Part shown: positions 33,711 to 42,483 of the stretch, one piece after another
Layout: each line of letters starts with the position of its first letter
Numbering within the stretch: the stretch's first letter is position 1
Assembly (NCBI RefSeq): GCF_000711735.1
Contig: NZ_JONL01000001.1
Location: 248,001 to 312,000 of the forward strand
Source of the DNA: Maridesulfovibrio frigidus DSM 17176
Lineage (GTDB): Bacteria; Desulfobacterota; Desulfovibrionia; Desulfovibrionales; Desulfovibrionaceae
DNA: 64,000 bases
Reading direction: 5' to 3'
Position numbers and translations under genes: made by a program
The notes under the pieces: generated by a model
What the model was told of the DNA's origin: nothing
Seen by the model: only the letters and a program-made list of their open reading frames with translations
Database searches by the model: none

Positions 33711-35774
33711 ATGTCTTTATTTACGGATGGGCGTTATGTCGCGCCTGGAAATATTGTAGAGTTTATGCATGGCAATCAGCCCCAACTTGCTTTTGTAATT
33801 GAAGAGCAAGCCGGCAAGCTAAAACTCTACACGATTAATAAGCGCGAAACGAAAATGCCTGCCGCCCGTGTTTTACCATGGGTTGGGCCGCAATATTCTC
33901 CTGATGCGTCGCGCCAGGAAATGCTGGACCTGATGATAAGTCATCAGGAAAACCGCGGAGAGCTCCAAGCTGGACTTGATGTCATGGATATCTGGGAGCT
34001 TGCACAGGGAGAAGTAGAAAAAGCCCCGCTTACGTGGTTTGCAGGTTTGCTATGGGAAAACCCTGATGCTGACCAGATTTCAGCCATGGGACGAGGGATG
34101 CTCGCGGCTAAAACTCACTTCAAATTTCAGCCCCCTGAATTTGTGATTTACACCGAAGAAAAGGTTGAACAGCGACTTTCTTTACAAACTGAAGAAAAGC
34201 AACGCGAAGAAGCCATGACGGCTGGACAAGAGCTTTTCAAAGCGGTCTGGGCTGCTCGTGAAACCGGTGGGACAATTCGGCCTGATCAAATTCCTGACAT
34301 GTCTGAAGACACTGCCGAGAGCTTGAAAGCGTTCCTGCTTGAACGCATTGCCGGCACAAATGATGAAAAATCTCACAAAATGTGGATCGGTCTAAAAAAA
34401 GCACTTCCAGACCATCCTCATTTAGCTCTTCTTTTAGCTCAGGGATGGGGAATAATACATCCGCATCACAACTTTCTATTTAACGAAGCTGACTACGTTC
34501 CAGACAATAGCTGGGCCGCGGATCATGCCGAAGAAATTGACAGAATCATTAAGTCCGTTGAGAGCAAAGCCGCAACTCCATGCCCGCTTGCCATGCGCAG
34601 TATTGATGCCGCAACGACCCGCGACATTGATGACGCTTTCAATCTTGTAAAGAATGATGACGGCGGCTACACGTTAACCATTGCTCTTGCTCGCCCCTGC
34701 ATGGATTGGGATTTTGGAGGAGAACTGGACAAAGCCGCATTCGACAGAGGCACCAGTATTTATCTTCCTGAAGGCACCAGCCACATGCTCCCCGAAGAGT
34801 TGGGCATTGGTGCTTTAAGTTTATTTGCAGGAGAAATCAGACCTGCGTTGATTACAACTTTCGAGCTGGACTCCAACGGAGAACTGGATTCAATTCATCC
34901 TAAAAATGGATGGGTAAAAATCACAGATAACAGCACCTATATCGCTGTTGAAAAAATGCTTGACGAAGGCACAGATGATGAAATGACTCTGGCTTATGAG
35001 TTGTCTGAAAAACTTATTAAGCGCAGAATAAAAAATGGTGCTGTGGTTATCCGTAGACCGGAACCGGACCTTTCCCTTGAAGGCTGGCCTGAAAAGCCGG
35101 TTGTGAAACTTGCGTCCAAAGAAGACACTCAAAAGGCTGACCAGATTATAAGTGAATTTATGATTCTGGCGAACTCAGGTCTCGGTAGATTCGCTGAAGA
35201 GCATAACTTCCCGCTTCTATACAGAACGCAGGATATTGCTATTCCATCTGATTTAAGCGGAATTGTCACTGAGCCGCACGAAATTTATAGACGTGTCAGG
35301 CTAATGGCTCCTCCACAGATGGAGACAGTTCCTAAAAGGCACGCAACACTAGCTGTGAGCGGATACAGTCCCATAACGTCTCCACTCAGAAGATATGCAG
35401 ACTTGATAAATATGGCTCAGCTATGCCACTATTTACATGAGGAACTGCCCCGCTGGAACAGTGATGAATTAAAAGAAATGGCCAGCACGCTTCAAACGCG
35501 ACTGCAAGCTGTAATTAAGATCCAAAGGTTCAGGCCTAGATATTGGAAACTTCTCTACCTTGCTCAAAACAAAAAGAAATGGCAGTCCGCTGCAGTTGTT
35601 GACGATGGCGGCCAGCTGGCATCGCTTTCTATGCCGGAAATTCAGATTAATGTCAGAGTTCCACGGCCAATGCTCGGAGATAAACTATATCCGGGACAAC
35701 TATTTCAAATCAGGTTCAATAAGATTGATCCGCTGACAAATGAACTCAGGGTCGTTGAAGCCCTCGAAGAATAA
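33711..35774 (+). CDS. RNB-domain exoribonuclease (RNase II/R family)
   Basis: The 687-aa protein has an RNB catalytic core, recognised by MRSIDAATTRDIDDAFNLV (metal-binding aspartates), LYRTQDIAIPSD and SPITSPLRRYADLINMAQL. The N-terminal 250 residues are less typical and lack an obvious cold-shock pair; the C-terminal S1-like part is short. This resembles the divergent RNase II-like enzymes of Desulfovibrio and cyanobacteria. It should degrade single-stranded RNA 3' to 5'. The start ATG overlaps no neighbour, and plsY begins 34 nt after its stop, so the two may be co-transcribed. Confidence 0.9.
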   Translation: MSLFTDGRYVAPGNIVEFMHGNQPQLAFVIEEQAGKLKLYTINKRETKMPAARVLPWVGPQYSPDASRQEMLDLMISHQENRGELQAGLDVMDIWELAQGEVEKAPLTWFAGLLWENPDADQISAMGRGMLAAKTHFKFQPPEFVIYTEEKVEQRLSLQTEEKQREEAMTAGQELFKAVWAARETGGTIRPDQIPDMSEDTAESLKAFLLERIAGTNDEKSHKMWIGLKKALPDHPHLALLLAQGWGIIHPHHNFLFNEADYVPDNSWAADHAEEIDRIIKSVESKAATPCPLAMRSIDAATTRDIDDAFNLVKNDDGGYTLTIALARPCMDWDFGGELDKAAFDRGTSIYLPEGTSHMLPEELGIGALSLFAGEIRPALITTFELDSNGELDSIHPKNGWVKITDNSTYIAVEKMLDEGTDDEMTLAYELSEKLIKRRIKNGAVVIRRPEPDLSLEGWPEKPVVKLASKEDTQKADQIISEFMILANSGLGRFAEEHNFPLLYRTQDIAIPSDLSGIVTEPHEIYRRVRLMAPPQMETVPKRHATLAVSGYSPITSPLRRYADLINMAQLCHYLHEELPRWNSDELKEMASTLQTRLQAVIKIQRFRPRYWKLLYLAQNKKKWQSAAVVDDGGQLASLSMPEIQINVRVPRPMLGDKLYPGQLFQIRFNKIDPLTNELRVVEALEE

Positions 35775-35808
35775 TTCTATTAACATAAAGACTTAAAGGA
35801 GTTTGTCC

Positions 35809-36393
35809 ATGCTCTGGATATTCTGGTTGCTATTTGCTTATTTTCTCGGATCACTGCCATTCGGGCTTCTGATTGCAAAAATTTCTTGCGGTATTGATCC
35901 CCGTAATGAAGGTAGCAAAAACACCGGAGCTACAAATGTAGCCCGTCTCTGCGGATTCAAATACGGAATCGCTGCACTAATTTTAGATATCGCAAAAGGT
36001 TTTATCCCTGTCGCTATGGCATCACAATACAGCCACAACTGGGTGTTCCTATCACTCGTAGCTCTAGCAGCAATAATTGGTCATGTCTTTTCCATCTTCT
36101 TGGACATGCGTGGAGGAAAGGCTGTTGCAACATCAATCGGCGCTTTTTTAGCAATTGCCCCTGCGGCAACAATTTGGGCCGTACTTTTCTGCGTGATAGT
36201 TATTCTATTATCAGGATATGTTTCAATGGGATCATTAACCCTTGCAGTGGCTCTTCCTGTTCTGGCGCTATTCACCGGAAGCTTTGGAGCGGTAGTCCTA
36301 GGTTGTGCTATCACTTTGATTCTATTCTGGACTCATAGAGAAAATATCCGCCGCCTAGCTACGGGTGAAGAAATCTCATGGAAAAAGAAATAG
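35809..36393 (+). CDS. plsY: Acyl-phosphate glycerol-3-phosphate acyltransferase
   Basis: The 194-aa membrane enzyme makes lysophosphatidic acid from acyl-phosphate. Family motifs are GSLPFGLLIAK, GSKNTGATNVARLCG and GHVFSIFLDMRGGKAVATS, within about five hydrophobic helices. AAGGAG is 7-8 nt upstream of ATG at 35809; the TTG two codons earlier is not needed. A strong terminator follows. Confidence 0.95.
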   Translation: MLWIFWLLFAYFLGSLPFGLLIAKISCGIDPRNEGSKNTGATNVARLCGFKYGIAALILDIAKGFIPVAMASQYSHNWVFLSLVALAAIIGHVFSIFLDMRGGKAVATSIGAFLAIAPAATIWAVLFCVIVILLSGYVSMGSLTLAVALPVLALFTGSFGAVVLGCAITLILFWTHRENIRRLATGEEISWKKK

Positions 36394-36450
36394 TATAGAT
36401 CAGCAATCCTGACTTACATGACGGAACTGCCGTCAATATCAGCACAATAA

Positions 36451-36501
36451 AAAAGCCCGAAATAACCTGCAAATGATGCAAGGAAATTTCGGGCTTTTTT
36501 T
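36451..36501 (+). terminator. Terminator between plsY and the HD-GYP gene (bidirectional)
   Basis: AAAAGCCCGAAAT pairs with ATTTCGGGCTTTT (one extra A in the loop side) with A and T tracts on both sides. Confidence 0.88.
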
Positions 36502-36533
36502 AATTTATAACAATCTAAAATAATCTAATATAA

Positions 36534-38108
36534 TCAGTCTTTATACTCTAAACGGACAGCCATAATAAGATCGAGCTTTTCAAAGAACACATCCACAATT
36601 GCAGGATCAAACATAATTCCGCGATTCTTTTTTATAAATTCAAGCGCACGATCAACATCCCAAGGGTCTTTATAAACTCTTTGCGAGCAGAGAGCGTCAA
36701 AGACATCAGTGATGCAAGTTATCCTTCCGGCAATGTCTATCGCTTCACCTTTAAGACCTCTAGGATAACCAGATCCATTCCAATACTCATGATGCTGATG
36801 CGCAATAATTGCTGCCGTTTTGAGCAGTTTTCTATTGCTGGCAACAAGAATGCTATGCCCGATATCCGTATGGTTTTTCATTATTTCAAATTCTGCAGGA
36901 GTCAGCTTGCCGGGCTTTAGCAAAATTGAATCTGGAATCCCAATTTTTCCGACATCATGCATAGGAGAAGCATAATACAATTCATCCACATATTCAGAGT
37001 CGAGAGAAAGAGCTTCCGCAAGAATTCTAGTTATTTCTGAGACTCGCACAACGTGACAGGCTGTTTCCTTAGAGCGATTTTCTACAACCTCTCCAAGCAT
37101 CCTCACAATCTCTTTCTGCGTATCTAGAATTTCTTGATTCAAATAAAGATTGTCAAACGCGATGCCGACATTATCGGAAAAAATGCGAAGCAGATCTTCA
37201 TCCTGCTTATTATGAACAGGCCCACACCCCTCAACATATAAAAGGTGGGAACCCTTTTGCCTTGTAGGCAAAAATCCTAAATAATCACCACCAAAAAACT
37301 GGCCGCGACCGACACTTCGAATCTCATCAAAATGCTTTTTCGTCTCACTGGAAATTTCAGGACAATCTTCAACAGTGGTGTTGCATTGAGAATACTTGCC
37401 AGTTGACGCAATAATGTTCATTGGCCCCTTGGCTGCACTGGAAACAGCAAAGCCACTGCTCTCCATATAAACTGAGTCCCTCAGACCTAGCAAAGATATA
37501 ATCTGAGTCAAAACCCCCTGTGCCAAGTGCTCAATGGATTTCTGCTTAAAAAGATTTCCAGAGGCTTCAATTATGTGCTTCAGCCCTTTTCGGTTTTGAT
37601 CAATGACAGTAATATCCCGATACGAGCGCAAGGCAGAGAAGACAGATGTAAACAATCTTTGGGCCGTCAGTTCACCCTTGTGCTTATAATCATTAATATC
37701 ATACTCGATGATTACTTTGCGCTCTGGAGCCTGCCCCGGCTGTCCGGTTCTGAGAATAATGCGGACCATCTTATTACCCATTTCTTCACGGATAATTCGA
37801 GCGACATCCAAACCCGCATGAGTCGTTTCCATAACAACATCAAGAAGAATGACAGCAATGTCCGAATGCGTACGCATGATTTCAAGAGCCTCTTCACCAG
37901 TGTAAGCGCTAATGAATTCCAGTTTTCCACCCTCAAAACTAACATCATCCAAAACAAGGCGAGTGGTACTGTGCACATCTTTTTCATCGTCAACTATAAG
38001 TATTTTCCAGGAGCGAGCTGAATCACAAACATAAGAGCTACTGTCATCAGTGGTCTCTTCGGCAAAAAGAAGTTCATCATTTCCATCAGTTTCTTCATCA
38101 GCAATCAT
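36534..38108 (-). CDS. Response regulator with DUF3369 and HD-GYP output
   Basis: The 524-aa protein has a receiver (KILIVDDEKDVHSTTRLVL, phospho-Asp in VILLDVVMET), then a DUF3369-like region. Its HD-GYP domain has the intact motifs MHDVGKIGIPD, KNHTDIGHSI, AHQHHEYWNGSGYPRGLKG and CITDVFDAL, so it is likely an active c-di-GMP phosphodiesterase. The N-terminal acidic leader (NDELLFAEE) resembles the leader of the upstream gene product (DDELLFTGE). It starts 32 nt after that gene, with GAGG 6 nt before ATG, and is probably the output arm of the same pathway. Confidence 0.93.
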   Translation of the reverse strand: MIADEETDGNDELLFAEETTDDSSSYVCDSARSWKILIVDDEKDVHSTTRLVLDDVSFEGGKLEFISAYTGEEALEIMRTHSDIAVILLDVVMETTHAGLDVARIIREEMGNKMVRIILRTGQPGQAPERKVIIEYDINDYKHKGELTAQRLFTSVFSALRSYRDITVIDQNRKGLKHIIEASGNLFKQKSIEHLAQGVLTQIISLLGLRDSVYMESSGFAVSSAAKGPMNIIASTGKYSQCNTTVEDCPEISSETKKHFDEIRSVGRGQFFGGDYLGFLPTRQKGSHLLYVEGCGPVHNKQDEDLLRIFSDNVGIAFDNLYLNQEILDTQKEIVRMLGEVVENRSKETACHVVRVSEITRILAEALSLDSEYVDELYYASPMHDVGKIGIPDSILLKPGKLTPAEFEIMKNHTDIGHSILVASNRKLLKTAAIIAHQHHEYWNGSGYPRGLKGEAIDIAGRITCITDVFDALCSQRVYKDPWDVDRALEFIKKNRGIMFDPAIVDVFFEKLDLIMAVRLEYKD

Positions 38109-38140
38109 ACATTTCCTCTCTTAAATATTTAACAGCCAAA

Positions 38141-39307
38141 TCAAATAGGTACTGTTAAAGAGAATACGGCCCCGTGGGGGGTGCCATGTGAAACTTCTAG
38201 TGTCCAATTATACCCATCAACAACCCTGCGGACTATGCTCAGCCCCATCCCTACAGCTTCAGGGCGTTTAGTAAAAAAGGGATCATAAATATATGGTAAA
38301 TCAATATCATCAACCCCGGGGCCATTATCCGAAATGCGTATCTGGCAGAGCTCAGAATCTACCTCAACAGCAAGCTCCACCTGCGGGGAAACATCATCGC
38401 TGAAGAAAACAGCATTCTTAAGTAATTCTAAAATAACTTTTTTAAAAAGATCTGCTCTGGAATCCACAACAGCCCTCTTAAGGCTCACAACAAAATCAAC
38501 CTTCTTGCCTAATGTTGCAGCAAAAACCTTAGTATCACTGACTACATCTTCAAGAAGCTGAAAAATTTCTGAATTTAAGTGATCACAATTATCAATAGAG
38601 GCATACTCAGACACACTATCCACCACCTCTTCCAGCCGACGAGACTCTTCGGTGATCGTGTTCAGATACTGCGCTACGTCTGAATCAACTTCAAATTTGC
38701 GCAAGGCAAGATTTGCGAATCCTGTGATTGTCATTGTTCTATTTCGTATTTGATGTGCCACAGACATTGCAAGCTGTGCAAGGCTTACTCTATTTTGCTC
38801 GATCTTGCACAAATCACGATAAGAGCGAAGAGCAGTTGTAATGGAAGTATTCAACCTCTGGGATGTAAGCTCTGCCTTCTGCCAATAGTCATTGATATCA
38901 AGATCCGTAATGACTTTATGTTCAGGAGCAATCCCGGGTTGTCCAGTTCTAAGGATAATTCGTACAAGTGAGTTATTAATAAAAGTTCTTATCCTGCGAG
39001 CAACATCCAAACCAGCAGTGCTCGTTTCCATAACAACATCTAAAAGAACTACAGCTATGCTGAAGTCCTTCTTAAGAACACCTAAAGCTTCTTCCCCGGA
39101 AAAAGCACTCACAAAATCAAGACTACGCCCTTCGAAAGCGTAATCCCCAAGAACCATTCGAGTCATAGCGTGGACATCCGGCTCATCATCAACAATCAAA
39201 ACACGCCAAGGCTCTAGCTTTTTTACAGACGCCTCATCGGCATCCTCACCAGTAAAAAGAAGTTCATCATCGGCAAACAACTCTGTATCCTGCATCAAAA
39301 ACCCCAT
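38141..39307 (-). CDS. Receiver-histidine kinase protein, paralogue of the adjacent HD-GYP regulator
   Basis: The 388-aa protein has an N-terminal receiver (RVLIVDDEPDVHAMTRMVL, phospho-Asp in VVLLDVVMETSTAG, RTGQPGIAPEHKVI). A kinase core follows, with a HisKA-like motif (AMSVAHQIRNRTMTITG) and an HATPase (SDNGPGVDDI, VGMGLSIVRRV). The receiver and its flanks match the HD-GYP protein block by block, implying duplication with exchange of the output domain. There is no membrane segment; it is cytoplasmic. ATG at 39295 (MQDTEL) is an alternative start, as neither start has a strong ribosome site. Confidence 0.9.
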   Translation of the reverse strand: MGFLMQDTELFADDELLFTGEDADEASVKKLEPWRVLIVDDEPDVHAMTRMVLGDYAFEGRSLDFVSAFSGEEALGVLKKDFSIAVVLLDVVMETSTAGLDVARRIRTFINNSLVRIILRTGQPGIAPEHKVITDLDINDYWQKAELTSQRLNTSITTALRSYRDLCKIEQNRVSLAQLAMSVAHQIRNRTMTITGFANLALRKFEVDSDVAQYLNTITEESRRLEEVVDSVSEYASIDNCDHLNSEIFQLLEDVVSDTKVFAATLGKKVDFVVSLKRAVVDSRADLFKKVILELLKNAVFFSDDVSPQVELAVEVDSELCQIRISDNGPGVDDIDLPYIYDPFFTKRPEAVGMGLSIVRRVVDGYNWTLEVSHGTPHGAVFSLTVPI

Positions 39308-39516
39308 ACGCCAATTGCATTTTTATTTCGTCGTGGATTTAACATAACTCAGTTCGAAGTAAATTTAAATATATTGTTACGCAAAATCGTGTTTTTTATT
39401 AAATTAAACACTGAGATACTCACAATCAGACACCTCGTAGCAACAATGATTTTGTCTTGTCATTATGAGCCACATCATCTAGTCTTGCATGGACAATTTT
39501 TTAAAGGAATAATCAA

Positions 39517-39744
39517 ATGGAAATGCTCATAGTTTTAATATCTATCATAGTCTTTGCTTTTATTATTTATTCTGTTTACTCGGGCCGCAACTCAAAATTG
39601 ATCCAAAGAGAAAGAGCTTTAGAACTCAAAGAAGCTCATATGAATAAATCAATGGACCGCGTAAAAGCAGAGATAACAGCTATTGAAAATGAAATAAAAA
39701 ATGCGGAAGCTTACTTCGGTGAGCTTTCAGATGACACTCAATAG
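39517..39744 (+). CDS. Small membrane protein with coiled coil (75 aa)
   Basis: One N-terminal transmembrane helix (LIVLISIIVFAFIIYSVY) is followed by a charged helical stretch with heptad-like spacing (RERALELKEAHMNKSMDRVK, then EITAIENEIKN). AAAGGA precedes ATG. The next gene, 39 nt downstream, encodes a protein of the same design (helix, then LIEREHNLTIAQKEL), so the pair probably arose by duplication and may form a membrane-anchored coiled-coil complex. Function unknown. Confidence 0.65.
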   Translation: MEMLIVLISIIVFAFIIYSVYSGRNSKLIQRERALELKEAHMNKSMDRVKAEITAIENEIKNAEAYFGELSDDTQ

Positions 39745-39783
39745 TTTTTTTCTCATCATAAACAAAATACGAATGGTACACAC

Positions 39784-40200
39784 ATGATCATAGCCGCCTG
39801 CCTCATATTAGTTGCTGCAATAGCAACTGTATTTTTTTGCAAATCAATTACCACAAGTTTTGATAAAAAAAACAACAAGTTGATTGAAAGAGAGCACAAC
39901 TTGACTATTGCACAAAAAGAACTTGCAAAAAAAAGGCGGGACCTAAAAAGGGAACTTCTCAATATCAAAAAGAGCATTCCAAGCGAGAAACAGCCAAAAA
40001 AAAATCAGCCCGCAGCAAGCACGGCAATTGATTTAAAAGCATGGATAAGCAGCAAACAGACAATCGACGACAGTCAGTTTAATGCTGCAGAAAAATTTGC
40101 TAAAGATAAGAATATGGGAATATTGTCAGCAATGCTTACGCTCGACATCATTTCCGTTGAAACTTATGAAGAAGCCAAGAAAGTTAAATTCAGTCAATAA
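39784..40200 (+). CDS. Membrane-anchored coiled-coil protein (138 aa)
   Basis: An N-terminal transmembrane helix (IIAACLILVAAIATVFFC) precedes a Lys/Glu-rich coiled coil (about residues 30-65), a Pro/Ala/Gln linker, and a small C-terminal helical domain (LKAWISSKQTIDDSQFNAAE) of unknown family. The helix-plus-coil half resembles the preceding 75-aa gene product. The ribosome site is weak, suggesting coupling to the upstream gene. A terminator follows. Confidence 0.68.
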   Translation: MIIAACLILVAAIATVFFCKSITTSFDKKNNKLIEREHNLTIAQKELAKKRRDLKRELLNIKKSIPSEKQPKKNQPAASTAIDLKAWISSKQTIDDSQFNAAEKFAKDKNMGILSAMLTLDIISVETYEEAKKVKFSQ

Positions 40201-40227
40201 TTTTACAATACTTATCATTGCCAAATA

Positions 40228-40270
40228 AAAAGTTGCCGCACCGGACATTTTCGATGCGACAACTTTTTTT
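40228..40270 (+). terminator. Terminator after the coiled-coil pair
   Basis: AAGTTG-C-CGCA pairs with TGCG-A-CAACTT, then a run of T. Confidence 0.82.
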
Positions 40271-40347
40271 TCGTTTAAAGCATATTTTAATGGCAAATCA
40301 GCGAAAACCAAAGTCGGCTTTACTAAAAAAATATGTAAATAAATCAC

Positions 40348-41022
40348 TTAATCTTTGAAAGTTTCACCCTTATGGACGTGATATTTCAATCCGTATGCTT
40401 TTTTAAGATGCACGACTAAGGCGGTAATAGAGTCATCATCAAGTTTTTGGACCCATATGAAAACTCTTCTAAGTCCATGGTCAATACCTTCGTATGAGGT
40501 AAAAACGGTTGAAAGCCTGATCCCTCTCGCCCACAAGTCATCCAGCAAATCTTGTAAAGCTGTCGAAGAATCTTCCAGAATAAATGCAAACTGAGAGCTT
40601 CCGCGATTCACACCTGTGACCGTTGTTAAAAACCTGTAGACATCAACTTCGGTAATAATGCCGACAAGGCCGAATTCATCTACAACGGGCAGTCCACCAA
40701 TTTTATTATCAAGCAAAATACTGGCGGCAACTTCCATACATGTGTCCGGATCAACAATAAACGGATCATGGGTCATTATATCTTTTACTTTAAGCCCCTT
40801 AAGACCTTCACCCACAACAGACGCTCTATCTCCCGGCAAAAATTTCGAAGGCATCGCATCCCGAACATCTCTATCGGATATAATCCCAATAACAAGACCA
40901 GAGGCCTCAGTTACAGGAATTTGTCTAATTCCTCGTTCTTTCATCATCTCAGCTGCATCACTTATCGACGCAGCGGGGAAGAGGGTTATCACCTCTTCAG
41001 TCATCCAATCCCCAACTAGCAT
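40348..41022 (-). CDS. CBS-domain pair protein with C-terminal ACT-like region
   Basis: The 224-aa protein has two CBS motifs (VGDWMTEEVITLFPAASISD; VKDIMTHDPFIVDPDTCMEV) with ends GIISDRDVRDAMP and GIITEVDVYRFL. About 85 residues follow that look like an ACT/ligand-binding fold. CBS pairs bind adenine nucleotides; proteins of this build are regulators of unknown targets. ATG at 41022 has AGGAG 6 nt upstream; the frame opens two codons earlier at TTG. Confidence 0.88.
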   Translation of the reverse strand: MLVGDWMTEEVITLFPAASISDAAEMMKERGIRQIPVTEASGLVIGIISDRDVRDAMPSKFLPGDRASVVGEGLKGLKVKDIMTHDPFIVDPDTCMEVAASILLDNKIGGLPVVDEFGLVGIITEVDVYRFLTTVTGVNRGSSQFAFILEDSSTALQDLLDDLWARGIRLSTVFTSYEGIDHGLRRVFIWVQKLDDDSITALVVHLKKAYGLKYHVHKGETFKD

Positions 41023-41123
41023 ATACAACTCCTAAAAATTCGTAACCCCAGAAACTAATGAATAGTCTGCCTACAAAGCAAAAAAGTCAAAAAGAAAGAG
41101 ACTTTAATCTTCATCGCGCATGA

Positions 41124-41876
41124 CTATAGCATTTCACCCGAAGCATACAACACCTCATACGAAGCGCGTACCCCTTGTTCTCCACCATATGTTTTTTCAT
41201 ATTCGTCAAGGAAACGTAGATACCTTTCCTTTCCCCAAGAAATATTACCAGTGGATGCAACAGCACCTGTTTTTTTATGATTTCTCAAAAATTCTACAAC
41301 AGAAGAAAAGTAAACTTCGTGGTGCTCATCAGTAAATTCCACTCTTAGATTCGGGATAGATGAAAGCAAATCTCTATAAAAGACCGCCTTTTGCAATTCT
41401 TTAACTGATCCGAATCCCGTTCTGGCACTCACCTCTGCAAGTTCTCCAAGAGTCCCTTTTACAAAAATTGCGATCGAAAAACGACCACCCTTTTTCAACA
41501 TTTTAAAACTATCAGGAATGGATTTTTGTGGGTCGGCATACCATTGCATAGCAGAAGAACTAACCAGCAGGTCGAACCGCCCTTCTTTAAACGGAAGACT
41601 TTCACCATCTGAAGCAACCAGAAGCGGCCCTGCTAATTTTTTCTGCTCCATAAGCATTGGATGAACAAGATCTAATGAAACATAATTTTCGAAGGAAATT
41701 CTTTTTTCTAATTCGCTATATAAAAAGCCGACGCCGGACCCTGCGTCCAAAACATTATGGTACAGCCCTTCAAGAGTGTTTTGAGCACACCTATAAGCTA
41801 CTTTACTCTGGACAGAGGCAGCGTCACCATAGCCGGATGCGGCTTTTCCAAAACATTGGCGAATCCTGTTCTTCAC
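41124..41876 (-). CDS. bioC: Malonyl-ACP O-methyltransferase, biotin synthesis
   Basis: The 250-aa SAM methyltransferase has a class I fold: NVLDAGSGVGFLYSEL (SAM motif I), VASDGESLPFKEGRFDLLVSSSAMQWYADP and LKKGGRFSIAIF. The SSSAMQW element and N-terminal CFGKAASGYGDAASVQ region are characteristic of BioC, which methylates malonyl-ACP to start pimelate synthesis. The start is GTG at 41876, 4 nt after the preceding esterase gene. Last gene of the bio cluster. Confidence 0.88.
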   Translation of the reverse strand: MKNRIRQCFGKAASGYGDAASVQSKVAYRCAQNTLEGLYHNVLDAGSGVGFLYSELEKRISFENYVSLDLVHPMLMEQKKLAGPLLVASDGESLPFKEGRFDLLVSSSAMQWYADPQKSIPDSFKMLKKGGRFSIAIFVKGTLGELAEVSARTGFGSVKELQKAVFYRDLLSSIPNLRVEFTDEHHEVYFSSVVEFLRNHKKTGAVASTGNISWGKERYLRFLDEYEKTYGGEQGVRASYEVLYASGEML

Positions 41877-41880
41877 GCTC

Positions 41881-42483
41881 TTAAAGCCCCTTAATCAAAT
41901 TTAATAATTCATCTTCAGAAAGTTTATGACCGGAATTAAATGTAACAATCCGTCCGCCGCTGAAACTTTTTGTTACAGACTCAAAAGCTGTTTGGCGCAC
42001 TATTTTATCATCATTTCCATGCACCAAAATTAAATTACTGATTGCAATATCATTCTCAATTTCGATGCGTGAAGAAATAAGATACTCCAATCCTTCCACA
42101 AGCGCACCCACTTGACTGTCAAAAAAATTAATTTTGTTATTTTCGCCGCAATTTTTATGAAAAGAAGCTAGAACGCGAGTGGGATTTTTAGACATTCCAG
42201 ATATCATTTTGCGAAGGATTCTTTCCGGAAAAGATTCTGTAAAAGACAAAAATGGTCCGATCAAAATGACATTATCAAACTTAGTAAAATGAGCGCGGCA
42301 TTCTTTTAGTAAAATATGCGCCCCGGTAGACCAGCCCACAAGAGTATTACCTCCACCGCTGATTAATTCCGGCAATTCTTCAGGCTTAAAATCAACGAAA
42401 GGAATCAAAAATTTACCAGACTCGGAAATAACGGGATACTGTTCTTTAGCCGTTGCCCATCCCCCAACAAAAATTAAACTCAC
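41881..42483 (-). CDS. BioG-like (DUF452-type) alpha/beta hydrolase, probable pimeloyl-ACP methyl ester esterase
   Basis: The 200-aa compact hydrolase begins MSLIFVGGWATAKEQYPVI, has the nucleophile elbow LVGWSTGAHIL (Ser in GWSTG), an Asp region LILVHGNDDKIV and a C-terminal His (FNSGHKLS). It sits between bioF and bioC, where pathway logic requires an esterase to release pimeloyl-ACP. The sequence is closer to small BioG/BioV-type esterases than to BioH. The GTG start overlaps the bioF stop by 4 bp (GTGA). Confidence 0.8.
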   Translation of the reverse strand: MSLIFVGGWATAKEQYPVISESGKFLIPFVDFKPEELPELISGGGNTLVGWSTGAHILLKECRAHFTKFDNVILIGPFLSFTESFPERILRKMISGMSKNPTRVLASFHKNCGENNKINFFDSQVGALVEGLEYLISSRIEIENDIAISNLILVHGNDDKIVRQTAFESVTKSFSGGRIVTFNSGHKLSEDELLNLIKGL

